NCBI GenBank assembly: GCA_963757945.1
Contig: CAVWTN010000001.1
Span: forward strand, 1-64,000
Length of the DNA: 64,000 nt
Source: CAVWTN01 sp963757945
Lineage (GTDB): Bacteria; Vulcanimicrobiota; Vulcanimicrobiia; Vulcanimicrobiales; Vulcanimicrobiaceae
Reading direction: 5' to 3'
Shown here: positions 25,100 to 34,118 of the stretch, piece by piece
How the letters are laid out: each line of letters opens with the position of its first letter
Position numbering within the stretch: position 1 is the stretch's first letter
Translations under genes and position numbers: made by a program
The notes under the pieces: generated by a model
What the model was told of the DNA's origin: nothing
What the model saw: only the letters and a program-made list of their open reading frames with translations
Database searches by the model: none

Positions 25100-26647
25100 G
25101 TGGCGGACAGAGCGCTCGACGAACTCGCCGCTCGCGTGATGTGCGTCGGCTTCAGCGGCGCGCGCGCCGCCGACGCCCCGCTGGAGGAGCTCGCCGAGCT
25201 CGCCCCCGCCGGCGTCATCCTCTTCGCGCGCAACGTCGAAGGCGCCGCCTCGACGCGCGCGCTCGCCGATGCCGTCAGGGCGGCGCTGGGCGGCACGCCG
25301 GCGCCGCTGGTCGCGATCGATCAAGAGGGCGGCCGCGTCGCGCGCTTGCGGAGCGGCGCGACCGGCATCCCGGCGATGATGGCGCTCGCCGCCGGAGCGG
25401 ATCTCGACCGCGCCGAGCGGATCGGCGCGGCGATCGCGCGCGATCTGCGCCGCGCCGGCGCGAACGTGGCGCTCGCACCGGTCGTCGATCTCGCGACCCA
25501 TCCCGAGAACACCGTGATCGGCGCCCGTTCGTTCGGCGACGATCCCGAGCGCGTCGCGGCGTTCGGCGCCGCGCTCGTGCGCGGGCTCCAAGGTGCGGGC
25601 GTCGCCGCGACGCTCAAACATTTTCCCGGTCACGGAGCGACCCGCGACGATTCGCATCTCGGTCTGCCGCGCGTGGAGAGCAGCGCAGTGCTGCTACGCG
25701 CGCGCGATCTCGTGCCGTTCGCCGCCGGGATCGCGGCCGGGGCATGCTGCGTCTTGAGCGCGCACGTCGTCGTCACGGCGTTCGATGCCGAACGTCCGGC
25801 GACGCTCTCGCCGCGGATCCTGACGGACCTGCTGCGCGGTGAACTCGGCTTTGAGGGCGTGTGTTTCACGGATTGCCTGGAGATGGAGGCGATCGCGGGC
25901 GGCGTCGGCAGCGCGCGCGGCGCGGCGCTTGCGCTCGCCGCCGGTGCCGACTGCGTGCTGATCAGCCACTCGCTCGAGATCGCGCGCGCCGCGCGCGCCG
26001 AAATCGTCGCGGCGGTCGCGCGCGGCGAGCTCCCCGAGGAGCGGTTGCGCGAAGCCGCGCGCAGGGTCGATGCGCTGCGCGCCGCGCTGCCGGGGCCGTT
26101 GCCGTTCGAAGACGAACCGCCGCTCGGGGATCGCGAACTCGCGCTCGAAGTCGCGCGCGCCGCCGTCACGCTCGTGCGCGGCACGCCGCTCCTTGCCGGC
26201 GGGCGGCCGGTGACCGTGGTCTCGTTCGAGGGCGCGACGACGGAAGGCGTGCAGGGCCGCCATAGCGAGCATCCCGCGCTGAGCCTGCCGCTGCGCGAGC
26301 GCCGCGTGCGCGCCGAACTGATGCGCGTGCCGCTCGACCCGGAGCCGAGCCTGATCGAAGATCTGTGCCGCCTCATCGCGCTGCAAGGCGAGCGCGATCT
26401 CGTGCTCCTCTGCCGGCGCGCGCACGTCCATGCGGGCCAGCGCGATGCGATCCGGAAGCTGCTGCAGAGCTTTCCGGACGCACTGCTCGTTTCGGCGCGC
26501 GAACCGTTCGACGTCGCGTGCTTTCCGCAGGCGCGCAACGTCGCGTGCATCTACGGCGACGAGGCGATTAGCCTCGAGGGTTTGGCCGACGTCATGACCG
26601 GCCGCTGCGCCGCGCAAGGGCGGTTGCCGGTCGCGCTCGCTCGATGA
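25100..26647 (+). CDS. nagZ: Beta-N-acetylhexosaminidase (GH3, NagZ type)
   Basis: This 515-residue protein starts at GTG. The GH3 catalytic domain (about 1-320) has KHFPGHGATRDDSH at about 173-186, where NagZ enzymes place the catalytic His-Asp pair, and the nucleophile Asp region CFTDCLEMEAI. NagZ removes GlcNAc from 1,6-anhydro-MurNAc peptides in the cytosol. No signal peptide is seen, in agreement with cytosolic action. It is longer than the roughly 340-residue E. coli enzyme, with an extra C-terminal domain of about 170 residues as in Gram-positive-like members. It is the first gene of a five-gene coupled operon for peptidoglycan recycling. Confidence 0.92.
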   Translation: MADRALDELAARVMCVGFSGARAADAPLEELAELAPAGVILFARNVEGAASTRALADAVRAALGGTPAPLVAIDQEGGRVARLRSGATGIPAMMALAAGADLDRAERIGAAIARDLRRAGANVALAPVVDLATHPENTVIGARSFGDDPERVAAFGAALVRGLQGAGVAATLKHFPGHGATRDDSHLGLPRVESSAVLLRARDLVPFAAGIAAGACCVLSAHVVVTAFDAERPATLSPRILTDLLRGELGFEGVCFTDCLEMEAIAGGVGSARGAALALAAGADCVLISHSLEIARAARAEIVAAVARGELPEERLREAARRVDALRAALPGPLPFEDEPPLGDRELALEVARAAVTLVRGTPLLAGGRPVTVVSFEGATTEGVQGRHSEHPALSLPLRERRVRAELMRVPLDPEPSLIEDLCRLIALQGERDLVLLCRRAHVHAGQRDAIRKLLQSFPDALLVSAREPFDVACFPQARNVACIYGDEAISLEGLADVMTGRCAAQGRLPVALAR

Positions 26648-27666
26648 CCGGGGCCGACGCGCTCGTACGGGAGGCAGCGTTTCGGCGCTTCACGGCGGCG
26701 GTGCTGCGTGTGGAACGGCACGGCCGGGCCATCTTCGAGCGTGCGTACGGCGCGCTCGACGACGAGGGCGGCCCCGCGACCGAGGTGACGACGCGCTTCG
26801 ATCTCGCCTCGCTGACGAAGGTCGTCGTCGGGAGCGCCGCGCTGGATCTCGCCGCGAAAGGGCGGCTCGCGCTCGATGCCCCGCTCGGCGAGATCCTGCG
26901 GGAATGGAGCGGTGACCGAGCCAAGGCGCGTATCACGCCGCGCATGCTGCTCGCGCACACCTCGGGCATGCACTCGGGCGCGGATTACCGCACGCTCTTC
27001 GGCGAGAACGTCGCGCGTTTCGCACTCGCTCGGCCCCTCTTCGCCGAGCCGGGCGCCGGCGTGCTCTACAGCGATCTCGGCTTCATCGCGCTGGGCGTCG
27101 CGCTCGAACGCGTCGAGCGGCTCTCGCTCGAGGAGATCGTCGCGCGCTTCGGCGCGGGCCTCGACCTCGAGGCGACGGGCTTTCGCCCCAGGGCGAACGA
27201 GCGGATCCCCGCGACGGAATCGGATGCGTGGCGCGGCCGCGTGCGCGCATCCGTGCACGATGAGAAGGCCCACTTGATGGGCGGAACCGCCGGCCACGCC
27301 GGGCTCTTCGGGACCGCGCGCGACGTGGGCCGCGTCGCGGAAGCGACGCTCGCGCCGCTGTGCGGCCGCGGCGAACGCGGCCTCGCCGCAGCGCAAGCGC
27401 ACGAGGCGGTGCGGGAGTGGGGGCCGGACCCCATCCTGCGGCGGGGCCTGGGGTGGGCGTTGAAGACGACCGAACAGAACTCGTGCGGCACGCTTCTCGC
27501 GCACGAATCATTTGGGCACACTGGTTTTACGGGAACGTCGGTGTGGGCCGATCCGACGCGGGATATCTGCGTCGTGTTGCTAACGAATGGAGTCTACTAT
27601 GGGCGCAGCGACTTACGCGACCTGCGCGCCGCGGTGTGCGACGCGGTCGCAAGAGAGGTGGATTAG
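26644..27666 (+). CDS. Serine hydrolase of the beta-lactamase/class C family
   Basis: This 340-residue protein has the SxxK motif SLTK (Ser56, Lys59), a probable Tyr in VLYSDLGF, and LLAHTSGMHSG as in esterase/D-alanyl-peptidase members. No signal peptide is visible, unlike true AmpC. The start overlaps the nagZ stop as ATGA. Its place between nagZ and anmK suggests it acts on recycled muropeptides or on their peptide stem, but the substrate is not known. It ends immediately before the GTG of anmK. Confidence 0.88.
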   Translation: MTGADALVREAAFRRFTAAVLRVERHGRAIFERAYGALDDEGGPATEVTTRFDLASLTKVVVGSAALDLAAKGRLALDAPLGEILREWSGDRAKARITPRMLLAHTSGMHSGADYRTLFGENVARFALARPLFAEPGAGVLYSDLGFIALGVALERVERLSLEEIVARFGAGLDLEATGFRPRANERIPATESDAWRGRVRASVHDEKAHLMGGTAGHAGLFGTARDVGRVAEATLAPLCGRGERGLAAAQAHEAVREWGPDPILRRGLGWALKTTEQNSCGTLLAHESFGHTGFTGTSVWADPTRDICVVLLTNGVYYGRSDLRDLRAAVCDAVAREVD

Positions 27667-28818
27667 GTGCGAGCGGTCGGTGTAATGTCCGGGACCTCCC
27701 TCGACGGTATCGACGTCGCGCTGCTCGAGCTGCTTCCGCGTGGGAATGGGTACGACTTCATCCTGCTGCGCGGCGCGACGATTCCGTTCGCAGCGGAGCT
27801 GCGCGAGCGCCTGTTCGCCGCGCTGCCGCCGGGCGAGCCGGCGCCGCACACGGTCGCCGCGCTCGATCGCGACCTCGGCGCCGCGATCGGCGATGCGATC
27901 CTGCGCGTGACGGGGGGCGACGCGATCGATTTCGTCGCGAGCCACGGCGTGACGCTGCATCACGACGGCAACGCGCACACCAGCGTGCAGATCGGCGATC
28001 CGTTCGTGATCCGCGAGCGCGTGCAGGCGACGGTTCTCTCGGATTTTCGACGCGCGGATTGCGCGGCGGGCGGCCAGGGCGCGCCGCTCGTCCCCTACGT
28101 CGATGCGTTGCTCTTCCGGGACGAGCGCGACACCGTTGCGCTGAACCTGGGCGGGATCGCGAACCTCGCGATCATGCCGCGCGGCGCGTCGAGCGATGCC
28201 GTGCGAGCCTGGGACACGGGTCCGGGGAACATCTTGGTCGATGCGTTCGTGCGGCAGCGCAGCGGCGGAAAGCTCCCGTACGATGCGTTCGGTGAAGCCG
28301 CGGCTCGGGGGAACGTCGATCGCCCGCTGCTCTTCGCGATGTTCTCCGATCCGTTCTTCAGCGAGCCGCCGCCGAAATCGACCGGCCGCGAACGCTTCGG
28401 CCAAGCCTTCCTGGACCGCTTCGCAACGGAGCTCGCGCAACTCAGCGACGATGACGGCTGCTCAACGCTGCTGGCGCTGACCGTCGAACCGATCGTGGCC
28501 GCGATCCTCGACAACGCACCGCGCGGCGCGCGCGTGCTCGTCAGCGGCGGGGGTGCGCGCAATCGCGAGTTGCTGCGCCGTCTGGCCGAGCGGCTGCCCG
28601 CGTGCACGATCGAGCGCACGGAGGAATTGGGCATCGACGGCGATCTCAAAGAGGCGATCTCGTTTGCGATCGTCGGGTACGAGACGCTGCGCGGCTACGC
28701 GGCGGTGTTGCCGCGCGTGACCGGAGCGAGCCACGCGAGCTTGCTCGGCACGATCGCTCCGCACGCGTTTCACGAGTTGTACGCGAAGATCGCGCGCGAA
28801 GCGAAAGAGGACGAGTGA
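27667..28818 (+). CDS. anmK: Anhydro-N-acetylmuramic acid kinase
   Basis: This 383-residue cytosolic enzyme converts 1,6-anhydro-MurNAc to MurNAc-6-phosphate with ATP. The signature GVMSGTSLDGIDVALLE lies at the N-terminus, with NLGGIANL, DTGPGNILVDAF and VSGGGARN further on. Length matches the family (about 370). It starts at GTG directly after the preceding stop and overlaps the next gene as GTGA. It supplies substrate for MurQ, encoded two genes downstream. Confidence 0.95.
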   Translation: MRAVGVMSGTSLDGIDVALLELLPRGNGYDFILLRGATIPFAAELRERLFAALPPGEPAPHTVAALDRDLGAAIGDAILRVTGGDAIDFVASHGVTLHHDGNAHTSVQIGDPFVIRERVQATVLSDFRRADCAAGGQGAPLVPYVDALLFRDERDTVALNLGGIANLAIMPRGASSDAVRAWDTGPGNILVDAFVRQRSGGKLPYDAFGEAAARGNVDRPLLFAMFSDPFFSEPPPKSTGRERFGQAFLDRFATELAQLSDDDGCSTLLALTVEPIVAAILDNAPRGARVLVSGGGARNRELLRRLAERLPACTIERTEELGIDGDLKEAISFAIVGYETLRGYAAVLPRVTGASHASLLGTIAPHAFHELYAKIAREAKEDE

Positions 28819-29738
28819 CCGCGCGCCTCGCCGTCGGCGTCGATGCGGGGGGAACCTCGACGGTCGCCGCGCTCGCGCGCGACGGAACCTTCGAGCGCAT
28901 CGTGCGCGGCGGCCCGGCGAACGCGACGACGCGCGGGATCGCGCGCGCCGCGGCGACGATCGGCGAACTCGTCGCTGAACTTGCCGGCGTGCAAAGCCCG
29001 GCGGCGCTCTATATCGGCGCGGCGGGTGCCGGGCGCCCGCACGTCGCGCGCGCATTACAGGCCGTTCTGCTGGCCCATTTTCCGGGAGCGCGGATCGAGG
29101 TTGCCGACGACGCGGCGATCGCGCTTCGAGCGGGCGTGCCGGAAGGGAACCCCGGCGTCGTGCTCGTGGCCGGGACGGGTTCGCTCGCCTACGCGGAAAA
29201 CGGCGAACGGCGCGTGCGCGTCGGAGGTGCGGGCTATCTGTTGGGGGACGAAGGCTCCGGTTTTGCGATCGGGCTCGCGGCCGCGAAACTGCTGGCGCGT
29301 GTGTACGACGGACGCTCGCGGCCGGATGAGACGACGGAGTTCGTCGCGCGCGAGCTTGCCGCGCCCGATCGTGCGGCGCTGCTCGACGCGCTCTACGGCG
29401 AGCGCTTCGACGTCGCGCGAATCGCGGCGCTCGCGCGCGGCGTCGTGGAACTGGCGAGCGCCGGGAATCGTGCCGCAACGAAGATCGCGCAGGCCGCGGC
29501 GGCGGATCTCGGCGATCTCGTGAAGGCGGCCGCGCAACAGGCCGGCTTGCTCGATGCAAGCCCCGCCGTCGCGCTGGCCGGCGGCCTGCTGCGCGAGAAC
29601 AGCTTGCTGACGTTCGTGCTCGAAACGCGCCTGACCGGCGACATCCCGGGGGTCAAGATCGCGCGCGTCGCGGACGGGGAGGACGGCCCGGCGCGCGCGG
29701 CGCTGCGCTTCGCGCAAGCGTTGCTCGGCGCGCGCTGA
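28815..29738 (+). CDS. N-acetylglucosamine kinase-like protein (BadF/BcrA ATPase family)
   Basis: This 307-residue ASKHA-fold kinase has an N-terminal phosphate loop GVDAGGTST, the adenosine region VLVAGTGSLAY, and LLGDEGSGFAIG. Members phosphorylate GlcNAc or related amino sugars. Within this operon it probably phosphorylates the GlcNAc released by NagZ. The start is GTG overlapping the anmK stop; the stop overlaps the murQ start as TGATG. Confidence 0.88.
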   Translation: MTARLAVGVDAGGTSTVAALARDGTFERIVRGGPANATTRGIARAAATIGELVAELAGVQSPAALYIGAAGAGRPHVARALQAVLLAHFPGARIEVADDAAIALRAGVPEGNPGVVLVAGTGSLAYAENGERRVRVGGAGYLLGDEGSGFAIGLAAAKLLARVYDGRSRPDETTEFVARELAAPDRAALLDALYGERFDVARIAALARGVVELASAGNRAATKIAQAAAADLGDLVKAAAQQAGLLDASPAVALAGGLLRENSLLTFVLETRLTGDIPGVKIARVADGEDGPARAALRFAQALLGAR

Positions 29739-30655
29739 TGGCCGAGCGGATACCCGCGACCGAGCAGGTGCACGCGGGGACGCGCGGGCTCGATCTGCTG
29801 GCGACACCGGACCTCGTCGCTGCGATCGTCGGCGAGAACGCGCACGCGCTCGCCGCCGTGGAGCGCGCGAACCCGGCGATCGCGCGGGCCGTCGACGCGA
29901 TCGTGGCGCGACTGCGCGCGGGCGGCCGTTTGCATTACGTCGGGGCGGGCACGAGCGGACGGCTCGGCATCCTCGACGCCTCCGAGTGCCCGCCGACGTT
30001 CGGGACGCCTCCCGATCTCGTGCAGGCGCACATCGCGGGCGGGCTCCCGGCAGTCGTGCGCGCGGTGGAGGGTGCCGAAGACGATGCCGAGGGCGGCGCG
30101 AACGAGATACGCTCGGCTGCGAGCGCGGCCGACGCGGTCGTCGGCCTCTCCGCGAGCGGAGAGGCCCCGTTCGTTCTCGGAGCGATCGCGGCCGCGCGCG
30201 CGCTCGGCGCCGCGACGATCGGCATCGCGAACGATCCCGGCTCCGCGCTCGCGCGGGCGGTGGACATCGCGATCGTTCTCGAGACCGGCCCCGAGGTGAT
30301 CGGCGGATCCACGCGACTGAAGGCCGGCACCGCGCAGAAGCTCGTGCTCAACGCGCTCTCGACGGCGGCGATGGTCCAGCTCGGGAAAGTCTACGAGAAC
30401 CTGATGGTCGACGTCGTCGCCTCGAACGAGAAGCTTCGGCGCCGCGCCGTCCGGCTCGTGCAGACGCTCGTGGATTGCGATGCCGCGGCCGCGCGCGAAT
30501 TGCTGCAGCTCGCGCAAGGCAGCGTGAAGGTCGCCGTCGTCATGGGGCGCTGCAGCATCGATGCGGAGCGCGCGCGTGGGCGCCTCGCGGGCGCCGCCGG
30601 TTCCCTGCGCGGCGCGATCGGTCCGAGCCCGCCCGAGCTGCTAGGCGAGCCGTAG
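29738..30655 (+). CDS. murQ: N-acetylmuramic acid 6-phosphate etherase
   Basis: This 305-residue enzyme cleaves the lactyl ether of MurNAc-6-phosphate to give GlcNAc-6-phosphate and lactate. SIS-domain signatures are clear: YVGAGTSGRLGILDASECPP, GLSASGEAPFVLGAI, and VIGGSTRLKAGTAQK with the catalytic Glu in the SEC loop. Length is typical of the family. It is the last gene of the recycling operon. No nagA, nagB or ampG is present in the window to continue the route. Confidence 0.95.
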   Translation: MAERIPATEQVHAGTRGLDLLATPDLVAAIVGENAHALAAVERANPAIARAVDAIVARLRAGGRLHYVGAGTSGRLGILDASECPPTFGTPPDLVQAHIAGGLPAVVRAVEGAEDDAEGGANEIRSAASAADAVVGLSASGEAPFVLGAIAAARALGAATIGIANDPGSALARAVDIAIVLETGPEVIGGSTRLKAGTAQKLVLNALSTAAMVQLGKVYENLMVDVVASNEKLRRRAVRLVQTLVDCDAAAARELLQLAQGSVKVAVVMGRCSIDAERARGRLAGAAGSLRGAIGPSPPELLGEP

Positions 30656-30693
30656 CGCTGAGGCCAATAGGCGCTGCAAAGGAGAGATCGAGC

Positions 30694-31068
30694 GTGCGTT
30701 CATCCATCACGAAATCGATGCTGGCAATCGCCGCTACCGTCGCGATCGCGACGGCCGCGGCTGCGAAGCCATCCGATCAGGAAGCGCTCCCGCCGGGGGG
30801 CAAGTATCATGATTGCCACGGGTACGTGCGGCACGTTTCCCTGGAAAATATCCGCGTGCATTGCATCGACGGCACGGCCAAGGATCTTTCGTTCCTGAGC
30901 TGGCCGAAGTTCGTGAACTTGCCGTCGGGTCAGACGATCCAAACCCAGTCGCTCAAGCCCGGCACGCCGGTTCACGTGCAGTTCTCGCAGTCGCTGGGCG
31001 TGCGTCACGCGTATAAGATCTTCGTTGCCGACCCGCAAGGGCACGGGCTCTACGGTTTCAAGAGCTAA
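30694..31068 (+). CDS. Small exported protein
   Basis: This 124-residue protein starts at GTG, with AAAGGAGA about eight bases upstream. A signal peptide (VRSSITKSMLAIAATVAIAT, cleavage near AAAAK) precedes a small domain with two Cys (HDCHGYVRHVSLENIRVHC) that may form a disulfide, and predominantly beta sequence afterwards. The function is unknown. It may be co-transcribed with the following DUF4127 gene, whose apparent start lies inside it. Confidence 0.75.
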   Translation: MRSSITKSMLAIAATVAIATAAAAKPSDQEALPPGGKYHDCHGYVRHVSLENIRVHCIDGTAKDLSFLSWPKFVNLPSGQTIQTQSLKPGTPVHVQFSQSLGVRHAYKIFVADPQGHGLYGFKS

Positions 31069-32659
31069 GCGCGGCCGCGGGGCCCCGTTCGCCGCACTCT
31101 GCGCCGCCCTCGTGCTCGCGACGGGCGGGGCGGTCGGCGCGAACGTGCCCGCCCCGCCCGCCCCGGTCGCGTTCGTCCCGCTCGACGACCGGCCCGTGAC
31201 CTATCAATTGCCGCGCATGCTGGGCGCGCTCGCCGGGATCGGCGTCCTGACGCCGCCGCGCACGAACATCGGGCGCTATCTCGAGCCCGGCGACCCCGCC
31301 GCGATCCTGCGCTGGCTTGCTTCCGGGGCGACGGCGGACGCGGGCGCGTTCGTCGTTTCGAGCGATATGATCGCGTACGGCGGCCTCGTCGCGGCGCGCA
31401 CGCCCGAGACGGCGGGGAACGATGCGCTCGTGCGGTTGCGCCGGCTCGCGGCCCTGCGCGACGAGCGGCCGGGTGCCTCGCTCGACGTGTTCGGAACGAT
31501 CATGCGCCTGGCGCCGACCGGCGTCCCCGACATCGGGCAGGCGCGCGGGTACTACGCAACCGGCGCGACGGTCGATGCGATCGCGGCCTACGCGAATCTG
31601 CCCGATCCGCCGCAAACGGACGAGCAGCGGGAGAAGGCGAGCCGGCTGCGCGCGCAGATCGGCGCGGCGACGCTCGACGGGTACCTCGCGGCGCGCGCCC
31701 GCGATCGCGACGTCGATCTGTTCATTCTGCAGCTCGCGGCGGAGGGCTCGTTCGACCGCGTGGTGCTCGGTCAGGACGACGCGGGACCGCAGGGCCTGCA
31801 TCTCCGCGACGTCGCCGCGCTCGGTGCCGCCCTGCGCGCCTGGCACCTGCAGGAGCGCGCGTCGATCGAGCCCGGCGCGGACGAGCTCGGCATGGTCCTG
31901 GTCGCGCGCGCGTTTGCCCGCGCCGCGCGTTGGGAGCCGCGCGTGCACATCGTGTACTCGCGCGCGGATGCGCCGCTCGTCAACGACCGGCTCGAATACG
32001 TGCCGATCGACGTGACGATCTCGCGCTTGATCGCGGCGAGCGGAGCGCGGCGCGTCGACTCCGGCGGCGATCTGGATTTGTACGTGCGCGTCGCCGGGAA
32101 CGCCGCTGCCGACGAGTCCGCGTTCGTCGATGGGATCGTGGGGGCGGCCGCGGCGGGCAGCTCGGTCGCCGTCGCCGACCTGACGTTTCTGGACGGGCCG
32201 AGCCCGAGCGCCGAGCAGCAGGCGCTGGTGAAGGCGCTGCTCGAGCGCGGGGCCGCCGCGCGCATCGACGCGTTCGCATCCTGGAACACGACGGCGAACA
32301 CCGTCGGGACGGCGCTCGCGACCGCGATCGCCGCCGGGAGCGGCCGGCGCTTGGGCACCTACGATCGCCGGGCGCACGCGCAGTTCATGCTGAACCGGTA
32401 CATCGATGACTATGCGTTCCACCAATTCGTGCGGCCCGAGCTCAACGCGCAGCTCCGCGCGGCCGGGACCGACACGAGCCTATTGCTCCCGCAGATCGCG
32501 CGCCGTGCCTCCTCGCAGAACCGCGCGCGCTTATGGCCGCTCGCGCTCGAACTCGCGCGGCAGCTCTATCCCGAGTATCGCGACGGGGGCCTGGTGATCA
32601 CGTTGCCGTGGGATCGCACGTTCGAGACGGAGCTCGACGTGCGCTTGGCGGGTTCGTGA
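31025..32659 (+). CDS. DUF4127-family exported protein
   Basis: This 544-residue protein shows the DUF4127 hallmark near the N-terminus (VAFVPLDDRPVTYQLPRML, followed by PPRTNIGRYLEPGDP). Homologues are of unknown function, possibly carbohydrate- or polymer-related. The TTG at 31025 gives a basic n-region and hydrophobic core ending GGAVGA, a good signal peptide; it overlaps the previous gene by 44 bases. The GTG at 31112 is the next option but would remove most of the signal. The stop overlaps the corA-like start as GTGA. Confidence 0.82.
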   Translation: MPTRKGTGSTVSRAKRGRGAPFAALCAALVLATGGAVGANVPAPPAPVAFVPLDDRPVTYQLPRMLGALAGIGVLTPPRTNIGRYLEPGDPAAILRWLASGATADAGAFVVSSDMIAYGGLVAARTPETAGNDALVRLRRLAALRDERPGASLDVFGTIMRLAPTGVPDIGQARGYYATGATVDAIAAYANLPDPPQTDEQREKASRLRAQIGAATLDGYLAARARDRDVDLFILQLAAEGSFDRVVLGQDDAGPQGLHLRDVAALGAALRAWHLQERASIEPGADELGMVLVARAFARAARWEPRVHIVYSRADAPLVNDRLEYVPIDVTISRLIAASGARRVDSGGDLDLYVRVAGNAAADESAFVDGIVGAAAAGSSVAVADLTFLDGPSPSAEQQALVKALLERGAAARIDAFASWNTTANTVGTALATAIAAGSGRRLGTYDRRAHAQFMLNRYIDDYAFHQFVRPELNAQLRAAGTDTSLLLPQIARRASSQNRARLWPLALELARQLYPEYRDGGLVITLPWDRTFETELDVRLAGS

Positions 32660-33660
32660 GCACGTTTGCAGCCGGCGCGCAGGGGCCGGTCTGCCGGATC
32701 TACGAAGGCGAGCGCCGCTTCAGCGAGCTGAGCGATCTCAACCGCATCAGCGAGGTCCTCGTCGAGCCGGGCTCGTTCGTGTGGCTCGACGCCGTCGATC
32801 CCGGCGCGAGCGACCTCGCGTTGATCCAGGAGGAGTTCGGGCTGCATCCGCTGGCCATCGAGGATGCGATCAAGGCGCACCAGCGGCCGAAGATCGAGGC
32901 CTATGACGGCTATTGGTTCGTCGTCGTGCACGCCGTCACGAAGCCCGACGGCGGCGAGCTGACGATCCACGAAGTCGCGATCTTCGCCGGCGCGAAGTTC
33001 GTGATCACGGTGCGCGCGACGCCGGCATACCCGCTCGATGAGGTCGAACGGCGCTGGCACGGTCCGCACGAGGGATTGCGCAGCGACAGCGGCGCGCTGC
33101 TCTACACGATTCTCGACACGGTCGTCGACGGCTATCTGCCCGTCGCGAGCGCCTTCGAAGAACGGGTCGACAAACTGGAGGAAGCGCTCTTCCGGGATCG
33201 CGAGAGCAAGAGCGACGTGCTGCTCGACATCTTCCGCATGAAGAAGGACGTGCAGCTGGTGCGCCGCTCGCTCGTTCCGATGCGCGAGCTGCTCGCGCCG
33301 ATCATTCGCGGCGACATGAAACTCTTCGATCCGGCCGAGATCGCCTACTATCGCGACGTGTACGATCATGCGGTCCGCGCGATCGACCAGATGGACGCCG
33401 CGCGCGACCTCGTCACGAGCGCCCTCGACGTCCACATCTCGATCGCCTCGAGCCGTCAGAGCGAAGTGGTCAAGCAGCTCACGATCATCGCGACGATCTT
33501 CCTGCCGCTCACCTACATCACGGGCTTCTTCGGGCAGAACTTCGGCTATCTCGTGAACCACATCGAGAGCGCCCGGGTGTTTTGGCTCGGCGGCCTCGGC
33601 CTGGAAGTGCTCGCGCTCTGCGCGCTGCTCGGTTACTTCCGCTACAAACGCTGGTTCTAA
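32656..33660 (+). CDS. CorA-family divalent metal channel with GQN instead of GMN
   Basis: This 334-residue protein has a large cytoplasmic N-domain, the long helix (about 160-270) and two C-terminal membrane segments (about 275-295 and 310-330). The pore-mouth motif reads GFFGQNFG (Gly293, Gln294, Asn295) where CorA proteins have YGMNF. The end FRYKRWF carries the usual basic tail. It probably transports Mg2+, Co2+ or another divalent ion; the changed motif leaves the ion uncertain. The start is GTG, coupled to the DUF4127 gene. Its stop overlaps the stop of the converging epimerase gene. Confidence 0.88.
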   Translation: MSTFAAGAQGPVCRIYEGERRFSELSDLNRISEVLVEPGSFVWLDAVDPGASDLALIQEEFGLHPLAIEDAIKAHQRPKIEAYDGYWFVVVHAVTKPDGGELTIHEVAIFAGAKFVITVRATPAYPLDEVERRWHGPHEGLRSDSGALLYTILDTVVDGYLPVASAFEERVDKLEEALFRDRESKSDVLLDIFRMKKDVQLVRRSLVPMRELLAPIIRGDMKLFDPAEIAYYRDVYDHAVRAIDQMDAARDLVTSALDVHISIASSRQSEVVKQLTIIATIFLPLTYITGFFGQNFGYLVNHIESARVFWLGGLGLEVLALCALLGYFRYKRWF

Positions 33661-34118
33661 CCCGTCGCGTCACCGTGAGCCCCTCGAGGGGCGTGGGCGG
33701 GTTGGCAAAGCTCGATCAGGACGCCGCCGGTGGACTTCGGGTGCAGGAACGCGATCTGGTTGCCGTGCGCTCCGCGGCGCGGCTGCTCGTCGATCAGGCG
33801 CACGCCCGCGGCCTTGAGGCGCTCGAGTTCCGCGCGCAGATCTGCGACGCGGTAGGCGGTGTGGTGCAGCTTCGTCGGCGCCTCGCCGCGGAAGCGCGCC
33901 ATCGGCGAGTTCGGGTCGAGCGGGAGCAGCAGTTCCACGGCGGAGTCTCCCGCCTCGAGGCCGATCGTCTCGATCCCCTGCTCTTCGACCGTCTCGCGGA
34001 AGATCTCGCGGAAGCCGAGCGTCTTGACGTAAAACGCGGCCGCGGCTTCGAGATCCGCGACGACGATCGCGACGTGATCGATCGTGTAGCCGTTTCCGAA
34101 CGTCAGCGCGCCGCTCAT
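33657..34118 (-). CDS. mce: Methylmalonyl-CoA epimerase
   Basis: This 153-residue protein has a VOC fold in two beta-alpha-beta-beta-beta modules. IDHVAIVVADLEAA starts module one, LHHTAYRVADLRAEL starts module two, and the metal ligands are His in IDHV, the Gln/Glu in ELLLP, His in LHHTAY and Glu near VLIELCQP. It converts (S)- to (R)-methylmalonyl-CoA, linking propionyl-CoA carboxylase to the mutase. Its start overlaps the mutase stop as ATGA. Confidence 0.93.
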   Translation of the reverse strand: MSGALTFGNGYTIDHVAIVVADLEAAAAFYVKTLGFREIFRETVEEQGIETIGLEAGDSAVELLLPLDPNSPMARFRGEAPTKLHHTAYRVADLRAELERLKAAGVRLIDEQPRRGAHGNQIAFLHPKSTGGVLIELCQPAHAPRGAHGDATG

